Made by a program: the position numbers and the translations under genes. A stretch of 64,000 bases of DNA from UBA2233 sp002347965 [NCBI: Nitrospirae bacterium UBA2233] (lineage in GTDB: Bacteria > UBA2233). The stretch covers positions 276 to 64,275 of the forward strand of contig DDYN01000039.1 of the NCBI GenBank assembly GCA_002347965.1, in the 5' to 3' direction. This document shows positions 37,990-46,728 of the stretch, piece after piece. The notes below the pieces were generated by a model that worked only from the letters and a program-made list of their open reading frames with translations, did no database searches and had not been told where the DNA came from. The first letter of the stretch is position 1; the number at the start of each line of letters is the position of its first letter.

Positions 37990-38553
37990 CTAGCCGTCTC
38001 TAGTATAACACAGATCTCCGTGACTGCTCGAAAATTCCCTGTCGCTTCGAGACCGAAGCATGTAATCAATCATCGAACCATAACCGGCGGCAAGACCCCC
38101 AAAAAGGCATACAAGTCCAGTCGCCGCTAGGCTCCCCGGGCTCTGGAGGAGAATCAGGAAAAGCCCAAGGCTTTGAAGTAGCATCTTGAGCTTTCCGAGC
38201 CTTGAGGCGGACATTCGCACCTTAGAGCGGATGCCCGTCACCCAAAGTTCTCGTACGACGAACAGCGCGGTGGTCCATCCTGGCACAAGGGTTCTTTCTG
38301 TGAGCATGACCAAAACAGAAAGGATCAGCACCTTATCGGCCAGCGGATCCATCAGTTTCCCCCACACGCTTACAGATTGCCAGCGCCTTGCCAGCACGCC
38401 GTCTAGAAAATCCGTGAGACAGCCGACGGCGAACAACCCGGCCAAGAGGTTTGGTGCGATCTCGTCGGGCCAAGAGAGCAAAAAAACGAGTAACGCCGAG
38501 ATGAGGACTCGCGACACCGTTAGGGCGTTAGGGAAAAAACGTAGTACATACAA
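37990..38553 (-). CDS. pgsA: CDP-diacylglycerol-glycerol-3-phosphate phosphatidyltransferase
   Basis: Membrane enzyme making phosphatidylglycerol phosphate, the committed step to phosphatidylglycerol. 187 residues, mostly hydrophobic spans, with the CDP-alcohol phosphotransferase signature: DGVLARRW then GKLMDPLADK, giving the D-G-x2-A-R...G-x3-D-x3-D pattern near residues 49-72. Starts MYVLRFFPNALTVSRVLIS, typical of PgsA. Confidence 0.93.
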   Translation of the reverse strand: MYVLRFFPNALTVSRVLISALLVFLLSWPDEIAPNLLAGLFAVGCLTDFLDGVLARRWQSVSVWGKLMDPLADKVLILSVLVMLTERTLVPGWTTALFVVRELWVTGIRSKVRMSASRLGKLKMLLQSLGLFLILLQSPGSLAATGLVCLFGGLAAGYGSMIDYMLRSRSDREFSSSHGDLCYTRDG

Positions 38554-38572
38554 CTAAAAAAACCCGCCCGTA

Positions 38573-39340
38573 TTATTTGGACGCCACAGTGGGACCTACC
38601 CTATCGGTGTACTCCCGGAGGAAAGACCCTACCCGTTGTAGATACACGCGGGTCTCCTGAATGTCTGGAATTCCTTCAAGCCACACCCTGTTAGGTCCGG
38701 CGTTATAAGCCGCGAGCGCCCTTTGCACGTCTCCTTCGAACACATCCAAAAGCCACTTTAAATAGCGGCTTCCGGCGTGGATGTTTTCATTGGGGTCAAA
38801 AACATCTTGAACGCCTAGCTCTTGGGCTGTTGCGGGCATGAGCTGCATCATTCCACAGGCCCCCTTTGGCGATACAGCCAAGGGGTTGAAGTTGGATTCC
38901 GCCTTGATGACGGACTTAAGAAGGCTGAAATTGACTCCGTAAGCCCTCGAAGCTTGGGCGATGATTGAATCGTAGCGATCCTCCCGTGCAACCTTGCCGT
39001 ATCGGGCCTCGTACGGAAACTCTACGCTTACGGGCTTGGTAGAAGCGAAAGCTGTGCGCAAGAGTTGTTTCTTAGAAAAAACAATGGAGCTTTCACTGTA
39101 TCCATTCGGGAGTCGCTTTCGAACGCTTGCGTAGGCTAAACCTCCCTTTATGTAAATCCTGGCAGATTTCCTGTAAGTCGGAGGTATCCTGGAAAGAGTG
39201 GCGTAATGAAAGGTGCCGTCTGCGCCCTGAAATACATAGATATCCTCCCCGCGCGCGCCTCCCGTAGGAACAACGCATAGCACAAGAAAGGCAGCAAGGA
39301 ACACACCCTGTCGGATTCGCCTAAAGCCCGCTTTTCCCAT
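38573..39340 (-). CDS. Periplasmic lytic transglycosylase, SLT domain
   Basis: A 255-residue exported muramidase-type enzyme that cleaves peptidoglycan with 1,6-anhydro formation. A Sec signal (AAFLVLCVVPTGGARG near 15-30) is followed by a short DUF4124-like beta region with DIYVFQGADGTFHYAT, and the SLT domain: SLLKSVIKAESNFNPLAVS near 140 with the catalytic Glu, GACGMMQLMPATAQELG near 160, and YNAGPNRV near 214. Final 40 residues end LREYTDRVG. Located between pyrE and pgsA, with gaps of 20 nt or less. Confidence 0.92.
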   Translation of the reverse strand: MGKAGFRRIRQGVFLAAFLVLCVVPTGGARGEDIYVFQGADGTFHYATLSRIPPTYRKSARIYIKGGLAYASVRKRLPNGYSESSIVFSKKQLLRTAFASTKPVSVEFPYEARYGKVAREDRYDSIIAQASRAYGVNFSLLKSVIKAESNFNPLAVSPKGACGMMQLMPATAQELGVQDVFDPNENIHAGSRYLKWLLDVFEGDVQRALAAYNAGPNRVWLEGIPDIQETRVYLQRVGSFLREYTDRVGPTVASK

Positions 39341-39360
39341 CGTCAGACCTTTCGTTTCCG

Positions 39361-39933
39361 CTAACCCGATTGAACCTCCTCGATTGTCATTAAAGAATAG
39401 AGGGGGATGCCGCGTTTTTCAAGAGCCTCCCTTCCCCCTTCCGAGCGATCGATCACGCAAAAGGTTGCAAGGACGCGCAGCTGGCTTTCTAACGCCTCAT
39501 CAACTGCGGCAAGCAAAGAGCCGCCTGTTGTCACGACATCCTCGATAACGACGACGTGCCCTTCCTTTGGAAGGTTTTCAAGGCCCTCGATTTTCCTCAG
39601 TCTTCCATGTTCCCTCGGGCCGCTTCGAACAAGGAACCCGGCAAGCGGACTCCCGGAGCTGTACGACGAGTAAACCAAGGCCCCAACGATGGGGTCTGCC
39701 CCAATCACGGGCCCTCCTATGCCATCCGGGTAGGGCCTTAGGGTATGGAGAATCGAACGAAATAGGCTGGTTATCAAAAATAACCCCTCCGGATGAAGGC
39801 TGAGTTTTTTGACGTCCAGGTAAAAGGAGCTTTTCTTTCCGGAGCTAAGCGTGAATTCGCCCGTGTAGTAGGCGATATCCCGGACGATCTCGATGAGGCG
39901 CCGCTTAAGCTGGCCAAACTCCATCCCGTTCAC
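39361..39933 (-). CDS. pyrE: Orotate phosphoribosyltransferase
   Basis: Transfers ribose-5-phosphate from PRPP to orotate to make OMP. Motifs: FTLSSGKKSSFYLDVKKLS, IGADPIVGALVYSS and the PRPP loop VVVIEDVVTTGGSLL near residue 120. GTG 39933 (AGGAGG five bases upstream, 190 residues) or ATG 39924 are the likely starts; a longer open frame runs into purF and is rejected. It follows purF by 10 nt, coupling pyrimidine to purine synthesis on one transcript, while pyrF is in a different operon. Confidence 0.93.
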   Translation of the reverse strand: MNGMEFGQLKRRLIEIVRDIAYYTGEFTLSSGKKSSFYLDVKKLSLHPEGLFLITSLFRSILHTLRPYPDGIGGPVIGADPIVGALVYSSYSSGSPLAGFLVRSGPREHGRLRKIEGLENLPKEGHVVVIEDVVTTGGSLLAAVDEALESQLRVLATFCVIDRSEGGREALEKRGIPLYSLMTIEEVQSG

Positions 39934-39943
39934 CACCCCCTCC

Positions 39944-41314
39944 TCACCGAGTTGCAATTGGATAAGACCCCGTAAAACAACCAAGGCAAACCTTGGATTT
40001 TTCCATTCCCGCCGCGCCAAGCATTCCTTGCACGCTTAAGTACCGGAGCGAATCGGCCCCTACAAATCTGGAAATTTCTTGGGTTTCTAGCCTAGAGGCC
40101 AGGAGCTCCTCTTGAGAGGGGGTGTCAATGCCGAAATAGCAGGAGGATACGATCGGCGGCGAGCTGATCCGAACATGCACTTCTTTTGCCCCGCAACCCC
40201 TCAATAGGCCAACGATCTTCTTGAGCGTTGTTCCGCGGACTAGCGAATCGTCTACCAGCACCAAGCGTTTCCCCTCGATCAGGTGCCTTACAGGGTTAAG
40301 CTTAATTTTTACCCCAAAAGATCGTATGCTTTGCCTCGGTTCGATGAACGTCCGTCCCACGTAATGGTTGCGGATAAGGCCCATCTCAAAAGGAATGCCG
40401 CTTGCTTGATGGTAGCCGATCGCCGCGGGAACGCCGGAATCGGGAACGGGAATGACCATGTCTGCTTCAATCGGGTCTTCCTTAAATAGGCCTTCGCCAA
40501 AGGCCTTCCTTGTCTCGTAGACGTTTCTGTGAAACACCGTACTGTCCGGCCTAGAGAAATAGACAAGTTCGAAAATACAAGCCGCCTGGCGAGGGGCTTG
40601 CGCAACCTGCGTTCGAACAAGCCCGGCCTCGGAAACCTCTAGAAGTTCCCCCGGGTTTAGCTCGCCCAAGTATTCCGCCTCGATCAGGTCTAGTGCGCAC
40701 GACTCGGAGGCTACCACGACGGCATCTTTGACTTTCCCGAAGCAAAGAGGGCGAAAGCCAAGCGGGTCGCGAAAAGCCAAAAGACGGTCTGGAGTCAAAA
40801 GCACGACAGAGTAGGCTCCACGGACTTCCGTCATCACCCTGGCGATGGCCTCTTTCGCCCCCAACCCCTTATACAGCCCGTAGAAGTGTCCGAAGACCTC
40901 TGAATCTACGGAGTTAGACAAGTGCGCGCCTTTTCTGGCTAGCAATTCGGCCAATTCCGGGTAATTGACCAGATTACCGTTATGGGCTACTGCAATGCTG
41001 TAGCCCTCGTGGTCTACCAAAAGAGGCTGAAGGTTCTCCGCCTCCTTCGAGCCGGACGTGCTGTAGCGCGTGTGCCCGATCGCGCAGGTCCCGGGCAACT
41101 TCTCTAAAACATCCTTAGTAAATATATCCGCGACGAGGCCTTTACGCTTGTAAAGGCCGAACCTGTCCTCTTGAGGCCGAAGAGAGGCGATCCCAGCGCC
41201 CTCTTGTCCCCTGTGTTGGAGGGCGTAGAGCCCCAAGTATGCAATATTGCTAGCCTCCGGGTGTCCCCACACGCCCACCACGGCGCACTTCTCTCGCAAT
41301 CGTCCGTCTGTCAC
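39944..41314 (-). CDS. purF: Amidophosphoribosyltransferase
   Basis: First committed step of purine synthesis: PRPP plus glutamine to phosphoribosylamine. The 456 residues start with a short propeptide before the N-terminal nucleophile Cys (REKCAVVGVWG, Cys10), then ALQHRGQEGAGI. The phosphoribosyltransferase PRPP loop is VLVDDSLVRGTTLKKI near 350. Cysteines in SSCYFGID and VCLGCFTGSY match the B. subtilis-type enzyme with a [4Fe-4S] cluster and a processed propeptide, an oxygen-sensitive form. Confidence 0.96.
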   Translation of the reverse strand: MTDGRLREKCAVVGVWGHPEASNIAYLGLYALQHRGQEGAGIASLRPQEDRFGLYKRKGLVADIFTKDVLEKLPGTCAIGHTRYSTSGSKEAENLQPLLVDHEGYSIAVAHNGNLVNYPELAELLARKGAHLSNSVDSEVFGHFYGLYKGLGAKEAIARVMTEVRGAYSVVLLTPDRLLAFRDPLGFRPLCFGKVKDAVVVASESCALDLIEAEYLGELNPGELLEVSEAGLVRTQVAQAPRQAACIFELVYFSRPDSTVFHRNVYETRKAFGEGLFKEDPIEADMVIPVPDSGVPAAIGYHQASGIPFEMGLIRNHYVGRTFIEPRQSIRSFGVKIKLNPVRHLIEGKRLVLVDDSLVRGTTLKKIVGLLRGCGAKEVHVRISSPPIVSSCYFGIDTPSQEELLASRLETQEISRFVGADSLRYLSVQGMLGAAGMEKSKVCLGCFTGSYPIATR

Positions 41315-41329
41315 TCTATTTTACTCCAA

Positions 41330-43537
41330 TTACTCCAAGAAGGCTCTAAGGCTCGAAGTATATTTTAAAAAAAGGTCCTCCATGCTCGCCGCGGTGTTTT
41401 GGCCGAGCCAAACCTCCGGTTCCCTGATCACCTTGCCCAGGTAGGAAGGCTTAAGACCGAGCAGGCTGGCCTGCTTTAAGAGTCTAGGCTCTTCGGAAGG
41501 CCTGACAACCGCGACAAACCGGGCGCATCCTTCTCCAAAGCAGCTTACAGGGTCTGAGCAGAACTCAGGATCAAGCTGAATTCCATACATGTCCAGCGGA
41601 GCAACCGGCCGATCTGGACGTTTCGCTTGCTCGAGCAAGCGCTTGACGATAGAGGGAAGCGTTCCACCTCCCCCTGGCGTGATGAGTCGGACCGAATCCG
41701 TCCTGAGCGCCGTTGCGAGCGCGAGAAGGTCCCTGTGGCGCTCGAAATCTGCGGAAATAAGGCCCTCGTCAGCCCATTCTGTAGGCATGAGACGATTCAG
41801 CTGAGAACCTTTAAGTACGGGTCTGCCGTATTCGACGACCCAAACCCTGTCGTCCGGCAGGATGGGTTCTTGATCCACCTCTTCAAGCGGGATTTGCACC
41901 TCTCCAACCATGCCAACCACGGCCGTCGGGAGAATGCTTGTATCCTCGGTTGTGTTATAGAGGCTTACGTTGCCGCTTACGACTGCAATGCCTAGCGCCT
42001 CGCAAGCCTCCGCCAGGCCTTCGATCGTCTCTTTTAGGGCATGCATTATTTTTGGGTCTTCTGGGGTTCCAAAGTTCAAACAGTTGGTCATCCCTACGGC
42101 CGTGGCTCCAGAACTGGCCAACGCAAGGGAAAGCCATGCGATCAGCTGATGCGCTGCCCCTCTCGGGTCGGACACGGCAAGGAAGGGCCTTGAGCCCGTC
42201 ACGACGGCAATGGCCGTATCCTTTGTCGTCGGGTAAACCCGCAGGATGGAGGGGCCAAGCGAAGGGGGAACAAGCGTGCGGATACCAACCTCGTGATCGT
42301 ACTGCCTGTATATGTCCTCCTTGGAGCCCACGCTGGGGTGCCCAATCAAGCGTCCAAGGGTTGCTCCGAGCCGCTCGGCGGAAAACGACCCTACGGAGCC
42401 GGTCGCTCTCCCTTGCTCCGTCAAGGGTGGCGCCATGGGGCGGTTTAAGCGAGGGGCGGCCTTTAAGACGCGCAGGTGTGGGAATCGAATCAAGGATTCA
42501 CCCCTATAGAAGACCTCTATCTCTTCGCCCTGGACGAGCTCGCCGATCACGGCGGCATCGAGTTCGTACCCCTGGAGAACCTTCAGGACCTCTTCGGCGT
42601 TTTCGGGCAAGACAACGTAAACCATCCGCTCTTGAGATTCTGAAAGGAGGATCTCCCATGGCTTAAGCCCCTTCATGCGCAAGGGGATGGCGTCTAGGTT
42701 GAGCCGAACCCCGATGTTGCCCTTGTAGGCCATCTCAAAGACGGACGAAACCAACCCAGATGCCCCAAAATCCTGACAGGACAAGGCAAGCCCCCGCCTC
42801 GCCAGCGAGAGTGTCGCCTCGATCAGGAGTTTCCCCTTGAATGGGTCGCCAACCTGCACCTGCGGGCGTAGTTGCTCCACCCCGACGGAGAACGATTTGG
42901 ACGCCATCCTGGATCCGTAAATTCCATCCGGGCCGGTTTTTTGGCCGGCATACACAATAAGGTTGCCTACCCCTCTAGCCTTTGCGCTCAGCATAGCCTG
43001 GCCCGGTTCGAGCACCCCTACGGCCATCACGTTGACCAGGCAGTTTGTGTTATAGCCCGCGTCGGAAACAAACATGCCCCCGACCGTAGGGACGCCGACA
43101 CAATTGCCGTACCAAGCGATGCCGTCGATGACGCGGGAAGCGAGGTAAGGGGTTCGCCCAAAATCCGGCTCACCAAAAAACAGCGCGTCCAAGAGCGCGA
43201 TAGGCCTGGCCCCCATGGCGAAGATGTCCCGGAGTATGCCGCCTACACCCGTGGCCGCCCCCTGAAAGGGCTCGATGAAAGACGGATGGTTGTGGCTCTC
43301 CATTTTGAAGACCACGACGGTTCCATCCTTAAGACGTACTCCTCCCGCGTTTTCATCTATACCCCCAAGGCGGGTTCCGAGCGCATGAAACCGTTCGATC
43401 AGGAGCTTTGAGCTCTTGTAGCTGCAATGCTCGTTCCAAAGCCCCTGGGTGATCGCCTCCTCAAGCACGGTGGGCTCTCTGCAAAGCACGGAGGCAAGCA
43501 AGGCCCGTTCTTCCTCCTCGAGAATCGCTTCGTCCAC
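41330..43537 (-). CDS. purL: FGAM synthase subunit II (PurL, small type)
   Basis: ATP-dependent amidation of FGAR to FGAM. The 735-residue length is the small PurL that needs PurS and PurQ, both encoded next door. Landmarks: LWNEHCSYKSSK near 32, FKMESHNHPSFIEPFQGAATGVGGIL near 78 read in pieces, DALFFGEPDFG, and the second half GMTNCLNFGTPED near 494. Starts 27 nt after purQ and ends 15 nt before purF. Confidence 0.97.
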   Translation of the reverse strand: MDEAILEEEERALLASVLCREPTVLEEAITQGLWNEHCSYKSSKLLIERFHALGTRLGGIDENAGGVRLKDGTVVVFKMESHNHPSFIEPFQGAATGVGGILRDIFAMGARPIALLDALFFGEPDFGRTPYLASRVIDGIAWYGNCVGVPTVGGMFVSDAGYNTNCLVNVMAVGVLEPGQAMLSAKARGVGNLIVYAGQKTGPDGIYGSRMASKSFSVGVEQLRPQVQVGDPFKGKLLIEATLSLARRGLALSCQDFGASGLVSSVFEMAYKGNIGVRLNLDAIPLRMKGLKPWEILLSESQERMVYVVLPENAEEVLKVLQGYELDAAVIGELVQGEEIEVFYRGESLIRFPHLRVLKAAPRLNRPMAPPLTEQGRATGSVGSFSAERLGATLGRLIGHPSVGSKEDIYRQYDHEVGIRTLVPPSLGPSILRVYPTTKDTAIAVVTGSRPFLAVSDPRGAAHQLIAWLSLALASSGATAVGMTNCLNFGTPEDPKIMHALKETIEGLAEACEALGIAVVSGNVSLYNTTEDTSILPTAVVGMVGEVQIPLEEVDQEPILPDDRVWVVEYGRPVLKGSQLNRLMPTEWADEGLISADFERHRDLLALATALRTDSVRLITPGGGGTLPSIVKRLLEQAKRPDRPVAPLDMYGIQLDPEFCSDPVSCFGEGCARFVAVVRPSEEPRLLKQASLLGLKPSYLGKVIREPEVWLGQNTAASMEDLFLKYTSSLRAFLE

Positions 43538-43564
43538 GGGTATAAACTCCTTCGTGCTCTGAGA

Positions 43565-44263
43565 CTAAGAGGCTTGGCTTATCCAAGAAAGGACGCCTCG
43601 AAACAGCACAAGACCATCCTCGCTTCCCAACAAACGCTCTGCCGCTCTTTCAGGATGAGGCATGAGCCCAACCACGTTCCCCTCCTCGTTTGAAACACCG
43701 GCAATTGCCTCGATCGAGCCGTTCGGGTTGAAGGCATCGTCTTGAGTGCCGTCCGAGCTCACGTACCTAAATAGAATTCGACCGGAGTCGTTCAGGCCCT
43801 TTAGGGCCTCTTTTGTGGCATAGTAGCTCCCAGAATGGTGCGCGATTGGGAGACTCAAGACCTGCCCCTTACGGGCCGATGCCGTGAGGAAGGACTTTGT
43901 CGAATCAACCCTGACGCAGGTCGGTTTGCACACAAACCGAATCTGACGGTTCTGCATGAGCGCACCCTCAAGCATCCCCGCCTCTAGCAGGATTTGGAAT
44001 CCGTTGCATATGCCGAGCACCAGACCCCCCTTCGAGGCAAAATTCTTGATGGCTGCCATGATGGGAGAGTAGCTTGCCAAAGCCCCGGGCCTTAGGTAGT
44101 CGCCGTAAGAAAACCCTCCAGGCAAAACGACCAGGTCTAGCCCCACGAGGCTTGTTTCTGCATGCCAGAGTATTCGCGTAGACCATCCAAGTACATCCTG
44201 CACGACGTGCACCACGTCAAGGTCGCAGTTTGACCCGGGGAATACGACAACGCCAACCCTCAT
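43565..44263 (-). CDS. purQ: FGAM synthase subunit I (PurQ, glutaminase)
   Basis: Class I glutamine amidotransferase that supplies ammonia to PurL. The 232 residues start MRVGVVVFPGSNCDLDV, with nucleophile Cys in VLGICNGFQILLEAG near 92 and the His/Glu pair in MPHPERAAERLLG near 208. Overlaps purS by 4 nt (ATGA type). Confidence 0.97.
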   Translation of the reverse strand: MRVGVVVFPGSNCDLDVVHVVQDVLGWSTRILWHAETSLVGLDLVVLPGGFSYGDYLRPGALASYSPIMAAIKNFASKGGLVLGICNGFQILLEAGMLEGALMQNRQIRFVCKPTCVRVDSTKSFLTASARKGQVLSLPIAHHSGSYYATKEALKGLNDSGRILFRYVSSDGTQDDAFNPNGSIEAIAGVSNEEGNVVGLMPHPERAAERLLGSEDGLVLFRGVLSWISQAS

Positions 44264-44514
44264 GGTTCCTCACTTTCCACGCGGCACTCTACATCTTCGA
44301 GCAATGGGTTGGAAAAGAACGTTTTCCCTAATTCTTCGAAACGCTCCCTTCTCTCGGCCTCGAAGAGGTCTCCCTCTATCTCGAGCACGACCCTTTTGCC
44401 TACGTGAACCCTGGACACCCCGGGTACACCGATCCTGGCGAGAATCCGCTGAAGGGCCTCTCCTTGAGGGTCGTGGAGGTCAGGCTTGGGGGTTATGTTG
44501 TAGAAGAGCTTCAC
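44260..44514 (-). CDS. purS: FGAM synthase subunit PurS
   Basis: 84-residue structural subunit that joins PurQ to PurL. The pattern is typical: KLFYNITPKPDLHDPQGEAL, ILARIGVPGVSRVHVGKRVVLEIEG and LLEDVECRVE, each shortened here. Overlaps purC and purQ by 4 nt on each side, so the three are translated as a coupled block. Confidence 0.94.
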   Translation of the reverse strand: MKLFYNITPKPDLHDPQGEALQRILARIGVPGVSRVHVGKRVVLEIEGDLFEAERRERFEELGKTFFSNPLLEDVECRVESEEP

Positions 44515-45239
44515 AGCGAAACTTCCTCGGGAAAATCCGGGAACAGCCGGTTCACGACCTCAAGGTAAGCCTCTTCGACCTTTCCTAAGTCCCTACGAAA
44601 ACGGTCCTTGTCGAGCTTTTCGAGCGTTGTCGCATCCCATAACCTGCAACCATCCGGGGTAATTTCATCAGCCAATAGAATTTGTCCATCTGCACGGCCA
44701 AACTCGAGCTTAAAATCCACGAGTAGGATGCTCGCCTTCTGGAACATCTCCAAAAGTAGTTCGTTGACGATCAGCGCCTTCTCTTTGATGGCTTCAAACT
44801 CGTCTTCGGTCGCAAGCCCATCGGCCAGAATAAAATCCTCCGAGATCATCGGGTCGTCCAGCGAGTCGCTTTTAAAGAAGTATTCCCTCACGGGCTTCCT
44901 GAGCGGTGCCCCCTCTTCCCGCCCCATCCGTTTGGCAAGCGAGCCCGCAACGCGGTTCCTGACGACCACCTCGACGGGGACGATTTCGACCTTCTTCACC
45001 ATCAACTCCCTGTCGGAGACTCGCTCCAAAAAATGCGTAGGGATTCCACGGCCTTCGAGGTAGCTAAAGACCTTGGCGGTTATGTAGGCGTTGATAGTAC
45101 CCTTATTCGCGATAACGCCCCGCTTCTTCGCGTTGAACGCGGTTGCATCGTCTCGAAAGTAAAGAATAAGCCGGTCTGGCATGTCTGTTTCGTGAACAAC
45201 CTTTGCTTTTCCGGTGTAAAGAGCTCGTCCTTTTTGCAT
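44511..45239 (-). CDS. purC: SAICAR synthase
   Basis: Adds aspartate to CAIR in purine synthesis. The 242 residues show ALYTGKAKVVHET near the start, YFRDDATAFNAKK, IPVEVVVRNRVAGSLAKR (as VPVEVVVRNRVAGSL) near 92, and LLVDFKLEFGRADGQILLADEITPDG near 170, cut here to pieces. ATG 45239 is preferred (GAGG eight bases upstream); a GTG three codons earlier also opens the frame. Confidence 0.96.
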   Translation of the reverse strand: MQKGRALYTGKAKVVHETDMPDRLILYFRDDATAFNAKKRGVIANKGTINAYITAKVFSYLEGRGIPTHFLERVSDRELMVKKVEIVPVEVVVRNRVAGSLAKRMGREEGAPLRKPVREYFFKSDSLDDPMISEDFILADGLATEDEFEAIKEKALIVNELLLEMFQKASILLVDFKLEFGRADGQILLADEITPDGCRLWDATTLEKLDKDRFRRDLGKVEEAYLEVVNRLFPDFPEEVSL

Positions 45240-45266
45240 GGCTTCCACCTCGCATTGATAAAAAGG

Positions 45267-46571
45267 CTAATCTTTAGTAGAAGGGCCCAAACAACGCTCA
45301 TAAACGGTATCTACGTGCTTAAGGTACGGCTCCCAAGAAAAGAGCCCCTCAAGCTCCTTGTCGGAAAGCACCTCGCGCACGTTTTGATCTTGTGCGATGC
45401 GCTCCTTGAAGGAGCCGCCGTTTGAAAACGCATCGAGAGCCGCCTTCTGTACGGCCTCGTAGGCTTTTGTCCTCGTCATACCCCTTTCGGTCAACGCAAG
45501 GAGGATGCGCTGGGAATAGACCATCCCCCCCAAGGCCTCAAGGTTGTGCAGCATCTTGCCCTTATGAACGACAAGCCCATCTAGAATGAACACAAGCCGG
45601 TAGAGCATAAAATCGGCCAGGACGAGAGCATCCTCGCCGATCACACGTTCGACACTCGAGTGCGAGATGTCCCTCTCGTGCCAAAGAACGACATCCTCCA
45701 AGGCTGGGCCTACGTAGCTTCGCATGAGCCTTGCCAGACCACAAAGGTTTTCGCACAGGATAGGGTTCTTCTTGTGCGGCATGGCCGAAGAGCCGCGTTG
45801 GCCTCTTGCGAAGGGCTCTTCAACCTCTAGCACCTCCGTGCGCTGAAGGTGACGGATCTCGAGCACGATACGCTCGATCCCCGCGGCAAGCAAGGCCAAC
45901 TGGAGAAACAAATGCGCATGCCGGTCCCGTGGGACGACTTGCGTCGATAGGGGCTCTGGCTTTAGGCCTACCTTCTTGAGCGCGCGTGCTTCAACCTCGG
46001 GAGGAAGGTGGGCATACGTCCCGACCGCTCCAGAGATCTTTCCGTAGGCAAGCTGCTCCCTGGCCTCTTCAAGCCTTCCAATGTTGCGCTCTAGCTCTTT
46101 GTACCAAGACAGCACCTTAAGCCCGAAGCTGTAGGGCTCTGCATGAACCCCGTGGGTCCTGCCAACCATGACCGTGTCTTTATGTTCGAGCGCAAGACGC
46201 CTTAAAGAATCGAACGCTCTCTTTGCCCCGCAAAGGACAAGGTCGAGCGCATCGAGCAACTGGCATGCAAACGCTGAGTCAACCACGTCCGAGGATGTCA
46301 TGCCGTAATGGAGTAAGTGCCCGTGCATTGGCATGCGTGCCGCGGCGTATTCGATAAAAGCGATGAGATCGTGGCCGCGCTCTTTTTCTATCTCAAGAAT
46401 CTCTTGGACGTCGATTAAAACTGCCCTTAGCTCAGACGCTGCTCCGTCAGGGACTATCCCTAACTCTTCCATTGCCTCAAGGGATGCCGCCTCGATGCGC
46501 TGCCAGTAGGCATAGCGAGAGGAAAGCGAGAAAATTCCGCTTGCTTCTTTCCGTGCGTACCTTTCAATCAT
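45267..46571 (-). CDS. purB: Adenylosuccinate lyase
   Basis: Catalyses two fumarate-releasing steps: SAICAR to AICAR, and adenylosuccinate to AMP. 434 residues, MIERYARKEASGIFS start, HGHLLHYGMTSSDVVDSAF near 80, VMVGRTHGVHAEPYSFG and the fumarase-superfamily signature GSSAMPHKKNPI near 262 with the catalytic Ser. AAGGGG precedes the ATG, which overlaps the stop of a 33-codon ORF upstream by 4 nt. The fumarate it releases can enter metabolism through FumC (15 kb). Confidence 0.97.
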   Translation of the reverse strand: MIERYARKEASGIFSLSSRYAYWQRIEAASLEAMEELGIVPDGAASELRAVLIDVQEILEIEKERGHDLIAFIEYAAARMPMHGHLLHYGMTSSDVVDSAFACQLLDALDLVLCGAKRAFDSLRRLALEHKDTVMVGRTHGVHAEPYSFGLKVLSWYKELERNIGRLEEAREQLAYGKISGAVGTYAHLPPEVEARALKKVGLKPEPLSTQVVPRDRHAHLFLQLALLAAGIERIVLEIRHLQRTEVLEVEEPFARGQRGSSAMPHKKNPILCENLCGLARLMRSYVGPALEDVVLWHERDISHSSVERVIGEDALVLADFMLYRLVFILDGLVVHKGKMLHNLEALGGMVYSQRILLALTERGMTRTKAYEAVQKAALDAFSNGGSFKERIAQDQNVREVLSDKELEGLFSWEPYLKHVDTVYERCLGPSTKD

Positions 46572-46669
46572 GCCTGCCCCTTGGCCATGAACGTGCCATT
46601 TTTACAAAAAACACCTGCAACAAAAACACCAAGACAAAGCGGTAGATGGGCCTGGTTTTCCGCGTTCAT
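46568..46669 (-). CDS. Possible 33-residue small protein or leader ORF before purB
   Basis: ATG 46669 has AAGGAG five bases upstream and opens 33 codons ending in TGA whose first bases overlap the purB ATG (ATGA arrangement). The product begins MNAENQAHL, has a hydrophobic middle (LPLCLGVFVAGVFC) and ends FMAKGQA. Size and middle suggest a small membrane peptide or a leader for translational coupling to purB. I recognise no family. It accounts for most of the 157-bp gap between frmA and purB. It could still be a chance ORF; conservation is untested. Confidence 0.45.
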   Translation of the reverse strand: MNAENQAHLPLCLGVFVAGVFCKNGTFMAKGQA

Positions 46670-46728
46670 TCCTGCTCCTTCAAGACCCTAGAGAGGCTAT
46701 GGCCTAAAAACCAGCGCCTCTTCGACCG

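Noticed and set aside
41938-42666. 242-codon open frame on the plus strand inside purL
   Set aside because: It is antisense to a complete, well conserved purL, has no family pattern and an Arg/Ser/Pro-rich composition typical of shadow frames.
46572-46728. Purine riboswitch or other known riboswitch before purB
   Set aside because: The gap is too short and is largely taken by the 33-codon ORF; I see no purine aptamer core.
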